A stretch of 64,000 bases of DNA. It comes from Spirodela intermedia. Taxonomy: Eukaryota; Streptophyta; Magnoliopsida; Alismatales; Araceae. The notes under the pieces were generated by a model. That model worked only from the letters and a program-made list of their open reading frames with translations, ran no database searches and was not told the DNA's origin. Shown here piece by piece: positions 60,532 to 64,000 of this stretch. The first letter of the stretch is position 1, and every line of letters begins with the position of its first letter. Position numbers and translations under genes: made by a program. The DNA lies in the NCBI GenBank assembly GCA_902729315.2, contig LR746265.1:8117392-8181391 (forward strand). The letters run 5' to 3'.

Positions 60532-61357
60532 CCTCCATAGTGCACTGGCCAGCTCTGTCACAAAGTAAAATCAGCATCGGCATCAGGTGATTCTGTGAGT
60601 ACAATTGGGAAAACAAATCTGTCTTTCCTATAAAACACAATGTTTCCAACGTGCCCTTTCCTAAAATAGGATTACATACCAACACAACTAGCAAGAATCT
60701 CACAAAAAGACGAGCATCATTTCAGCGGGGTAGATGGACTGGATAGAATAAACTAAGACGAAAAGAGTTTAAATCCCGGTATATTTAAAGCTGTGGCTAC
60801 CTCATAGATTTTCAAGTTGCTTGATTACCCGCTGTGATTATCGTCTTAACCAAAAGAAGACTGCGGTTAGATGATCGGCAAATAATTACTTGTGAAGTTT
60901 CGGCTCTTTGTCTGTACGATACTCTTTTACGGACAACCAAGAAATTTCCCATGATTAAAGACCAGAATCAAACAAGTTCACTGAGTACAAGAAGTTGAAG
61001 GAAGTCGAGTTTTTCGGGGGCGGTTCAGAATCTTCACTCCAGAACTCTAGTGGGGATGCTACAGCTTTTTGTCTTCGAAAGAAAAACAGGCTTGACAAGA
61101 AATCGCAAAATCCAGAAAGTTCCCGACCTATGGAGCTGCATACACCCTGAATGCAACGGATCCCCAGTCCAGGTGTATTTCGCCCCACGAAAAGCCCACA
61201 TAACCCCAGTCGAGATGACGAAAGAACCTGATATTTTTCCGCCGAAACCCTAGGAGGACGCGAAAGTGTGGAACCATGAGAATAATGCCGAAGGGTGCGA
61301 TTTGGGTGCCCAAAGAAGATCAATCACGCGCGCAGATGGAGGATCCGTCCGACTTAC
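60532..61357 (-). other. Probable 5' UTR intron of the small minus-strand gene
   Basis: A TTTGTGACAG acceptor lies about 15-20 bases upstream of the ATG, and a strong donor (ACG|GTAAGTC) occurs on the minus strand at 61358/61357. Together they suggest a non-coding first exon and an 800-bp leader intron. No coding frame of note occurs between them. Confidence 0.5.
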
Positions 61358-61560
61358 CGTAGCTGCGGGGTGGCGAGGCTGCCGGCCGTGGTGGAGGGGG
61401 ACGGCCTCCGGACGAATCGGAGGGCCTAATCCCCATGGAAGGCAGCGTTTCGCTGCTCAGCCGAGGCGATTAAGAACTAGAACCCACGGCTCTTCGCTGC
61501 TCAGCCGTGGCGATTAAGAACCAGAGCCCACGGCGCCATGGGTCTCCTCTGCGCCTCTCC
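61358..61560 (-). promoter_or_regulatory. Probable first exon and promoter of the small minus-strand gene
   Basis: GC-rich DNA upstream of the inferred leader donor. It contains a tandem duplication of about 43 bp (near 61450 and 61493: CGCTGCTCAGCCG(A/T)GGCGATTAAGAAC). No TATA box was identified. Confidence 0.4.
61450..61536. repeat. 43-bp tandem duplication
   Basis: CGCTGCTCAGCCG(A/T)GGCGATTAAGAAC(T/C)AGA(A/G)CCCACGG occurs twice in a row with about three mismatches. Confidence 0.85.
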
Positions 61561-61821
61561 GTTCCCCTCTCCTTCTTGAGTGAGACAGAGTATTCTCCTT
61601 CAACGTTGTTTATGATACATTAAAATATATTACGGTTGTATACTGTAGTGATTGCTGAGGATCAAATTTAAGTCAATAAAGACGACATACGTATGGATGT
61701 CCGATACAAACCCGTCTTAACAATGGAGGCATGATTCTCAATTGAAGGCAAGAGGCGATTTTCGATTTTTGTTATCAGCTAGAGATTTACGTGAGTCCGA
61801 TAGCCTAATTTCGTTTTTAAA
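61561..61821. other. Spacer, nothing recognised
   Basis: A short AT-rich stretch between the small gene's upstream region and the first copy of the terminal repeat family. Confidence 0.4.
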
Positions 61822-62225
61822 GCGAGAATACTTGTCTATATCGCTCATCACAGATTCAAAATTTACTGGGAGCACACATTCATGGGGATGCAGTCAGGAA
61901 CGAATTGTGTATCCATAGTGATCTGTCCATTCCTGACCGGCCTTTAGCACGTCCGCAGAAGCAATGCCGTGCATCACTTTCAGTCAGTCTCCCAAGTCAA
62001 CTTGCCTTCTTTCTCTCCACTCAAGTCAATTGGATCATCGTTGACCTCAAAACAAAATCCCAAGACAACTTGTTGAATAACGATAATCATGGTGCCTAAA
62101 AATAAGTTATTGTCGGAACTGTTGGGAAGACGATTGGTCATGACCTCCATCAATTTCAGGACCAAATCAAAGTGAAAAATATTAATCAGAAAATTAAAAA
62201 AGGCTTCACTTTGTGCCCATCTCAT
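61822..62225 (+). repeat. Dispersed repeat, copy A
   Basis: It starts sharply at GCGAGAATACTTGT. Up to about 62130 it is nearly identical to 63691-64000; in the last 150 bp of overlap I see about one difference. The end is not fixed, because the partner runs off the window. On the minus strand it reads an 81-codon frame including VNDDPIDLSGEKEGKLTWETD. Confidence 0.8.
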
Positions 62226-62231
62226 ACATCA

Positions 62232-62385
62232 AGTAGCCTTCTCTCTACTCAAGCCAATTGGATCATCGTTGACCTCAAAATAAAATCCCAAGACAAGTCG
62301 TGTTGAATAGTAATAATCATGGTGGCTAAAAATAAGTTATCGTCTAAACTATTGGGAAGATGATTGATCATGACCTCTGATAACT
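62232..62385 (+). repeat. Dispersed repeat, partial copy B
   Basis: It aligns with the central part of copy A (CAATTGGATCATCGTTGACC, AAAATCCCAAGACAA, AATAATCATGGTG, CTAAAAATAAGTTAT, ACT(A/G)TTGGGAAGA), with clearly more mismatches than copy C. Confidence 0.75.
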
Positions 62386-63690
62386 CTCATTAATTACATG
62401 ATAAAATGCTTAATATTTTATAATTTTTTATTTAATTTTACAGAAATATTTATAAATTCCTTTAATGTAGAAAAATGATATTAAACTTATTTATATAGTT
62501 ATATTGTTACTTTCTAGAAGTTATATGATGAAATTGACTATGAAATATTTTGATAGATTTTTCCAATGATTAATATTATTATCAATTGGAAATATTCCTA
62601 AATTTTTATCTTAATTGCATTTATTCCTAAATTTTATATTAATTGCATTTATTCCTAAATTTTTCATAATTTTTTTTGATTTTTTTATGAGCTTACTATA
62701 ATAAATAATAAAATTATATACGATACTAATTTCTTTTTTTAGGATTTCGAAATCAACGATAGACATAATGAATATAGTGAGAAGTTTGATAGATGATTCG
62801 ACAAAATCGACAAAGTTAATCCATAAGAAGATGGAAAAACACTAGGAGGAAGGATGAGGCATCTTCGATCAATTTATCTCTTTCCACAACTATTTTCTCT
62901 CTCCTCTCATGGTGACAAATGTTGGATTTACTCAAATTATCTAATCTGATACGAACAACAGATTTCTTCTCAACTTTTTTTTGATTCAGCCGTTACATAA
63001 GCTGAACTTCATCCACGAACTCATCTCATTCTTCACCCAATACAAATGGTGAAGAATTTCTTTTGAGGATCCTTCTTCAAACACCACAGCACACTCATAG
63101 TCAAACCACCACTGTCAACTGGTTCTAGCAAGTGACAATTGTTGGGATCATCATTCATCGACTGGAGATTGTGTAGGAATTCATTTGGTGCACCGTGCTT
63201 GCACAAATCGATCAAATTCAGGCAGAAATTTGATTGCGACCATTTCACCCATTCTTCTATAAAACTTGAATCTTTAGATGATTTACTTTCCTTTTAATTT
63301 ATAAAAAGTTCTATTCAGTTTTAAATTATGTTACGAATAATTTCTCTATTAAAATAAAAGTTTATTTCTATGTATTTTGGCTTTGATTTTAAGAAATACA
63401 AGTGAACATATTTCCCACAACTTGAATTTGGGGTGTTCTTCATGGGCTGATGTCAGCTGACATCATAATTTCTAATTTCTTATTTTAAAATTATTTTTTC
63501 TTATAAAAAATATATAAAAATAATTCATCAATTAACTAATTTCTTATCTTGGTTGTGTTCGACTTGGAAAAACCCTATAAAATTAAATTATTCTTAATTG
63601 GCTTTTTTTCAAGTATTTATAAATTATAAATTTGCTGAATTTTCTTTACAAAAATAGAAAATATTTAGTCAAATTTTGAGGTCAATTGGA
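62386..63690. other. AT-rich DNA between repeat copies
   Basis: Mostly very AT-rich. About 62950-63250 carries a minus-strand frame beginning MKWSQSNFCLNLIDL, which resembles MRWAQSEAFFNFLI in copy A and suggests a further, more distant relative of the family. No terminal repeats of a known element class were identified. Confidence 0.45.
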
Positions 63691-64000
63691 GCGAGAATAC
63701 TTGTGTATATCGCTCATCACAGATTCAAAATTTCCTAAGAGCACACATTCCATGGGGATGCAGTTAGGAACGAATTGTGTATCCATAATGATCTGTTGAT
63801 CCCTGACTGGCCTTTAGCATGTCTGCAGAAGCAATGCCGTGCATCACTTTCAGTCAGTCTCCCAAGTCAACTTGCCTTCTTTCTCTCCACTCAAGTCAAT
63901 TGGATCATCGTTGACCTCAAAACAAAATCCCAAGACAACTTGTTGAATAATGATAATCATGGTGCCTAAAAATAAGTTATTGTCGGAACTGTTGGGAAGA
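63691..64000 (+). repeat. Dispersed repeat, copy C, cut by the window end
   Basis: Near-identical to copy A with the same sharp left edge (GCGAGAATACTTGT), at an offset of exactly 1869 bp at the start. It continues past the window. Confidence 0.85.

Noticed and set aside
60955-61323. 122-codon minus-strand frame
   Set aside because: It lies within the inferred leader intron of the small gene and has no recognisable motif or splice-linked partner.

Overview
The window is nuclear DNA of a flowering plant. Genes are split by many GT-AG introns, intergenic DNA is AT-rich, LTR retrotransposons are decayed and partly nested, and all recognised proteins belong to families with close plant members. 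Gene style (long introns, no strong GC gradient) suggests a non-grass monocot, but I cannot fix the species. No bacterial-type operon, CRISPR array, rRNA or tRNA gene was recognised.

Layout. (1) About 169-5778, plus strand: the 3' part of a folate-biopterin transporter (BT1/FBT) family gene, six exons, 5' end outside the window. (2) 7990-19983, plus: a complete 11-exon TOM1/THH1-family gene of 293 residues spread over 12 kb. (3) 21516-25446: a decayed Ty3/gypsy element with two LTRs. (4) 27839-32751, minus: a complete six-exon DEDDh exonuclease gene of the NEN1 family, 536 residues, flanked at both ends by tandem arrays. (5) 34080-45051: a minus-strand Ty3/gypsy element split by a plus-strand, gag-only element of the Athila/Tat type (36109-43231). 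(6) 45567-52723, plus: a complete 13-exon EER5/THP1 gene (TREX-2 PCI protein), 412 residues. (7) 52724-58600: AT-rich intergenic DNA with a CA microsatellite and a 51-bp x 5 tandem array. (8) 58633-59003: a small eight-cysteine (HyPRP/LTP-like) gene whose only plausible ATG is out of frame. (9) 59831-60531, minus: a two-exon gene for a 90-residue single-pass membrane protein, probably with a spliced 5' UTR. (10) 61822-64000: a repeat family with two near-identical copies 1869 bp apart and a partial copy between.

The genes do not form a pathway. The notable arrangement is the divergent NEN1/EER5 pair: without the retrotransposon nest their start codons would lie about 1.8 kb apart, but they are now 12.8 kb apart. 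I found no convincing undescribed gene system. The most unusual content is repeat architecture: the nest with a deletion across one junction, several private tandem arrays touching genes, and one repeat family present in both orientations. Exon boundaries were set by hand from reading frame, GT-AG sites and family memory; all introns chosen keep the frame.
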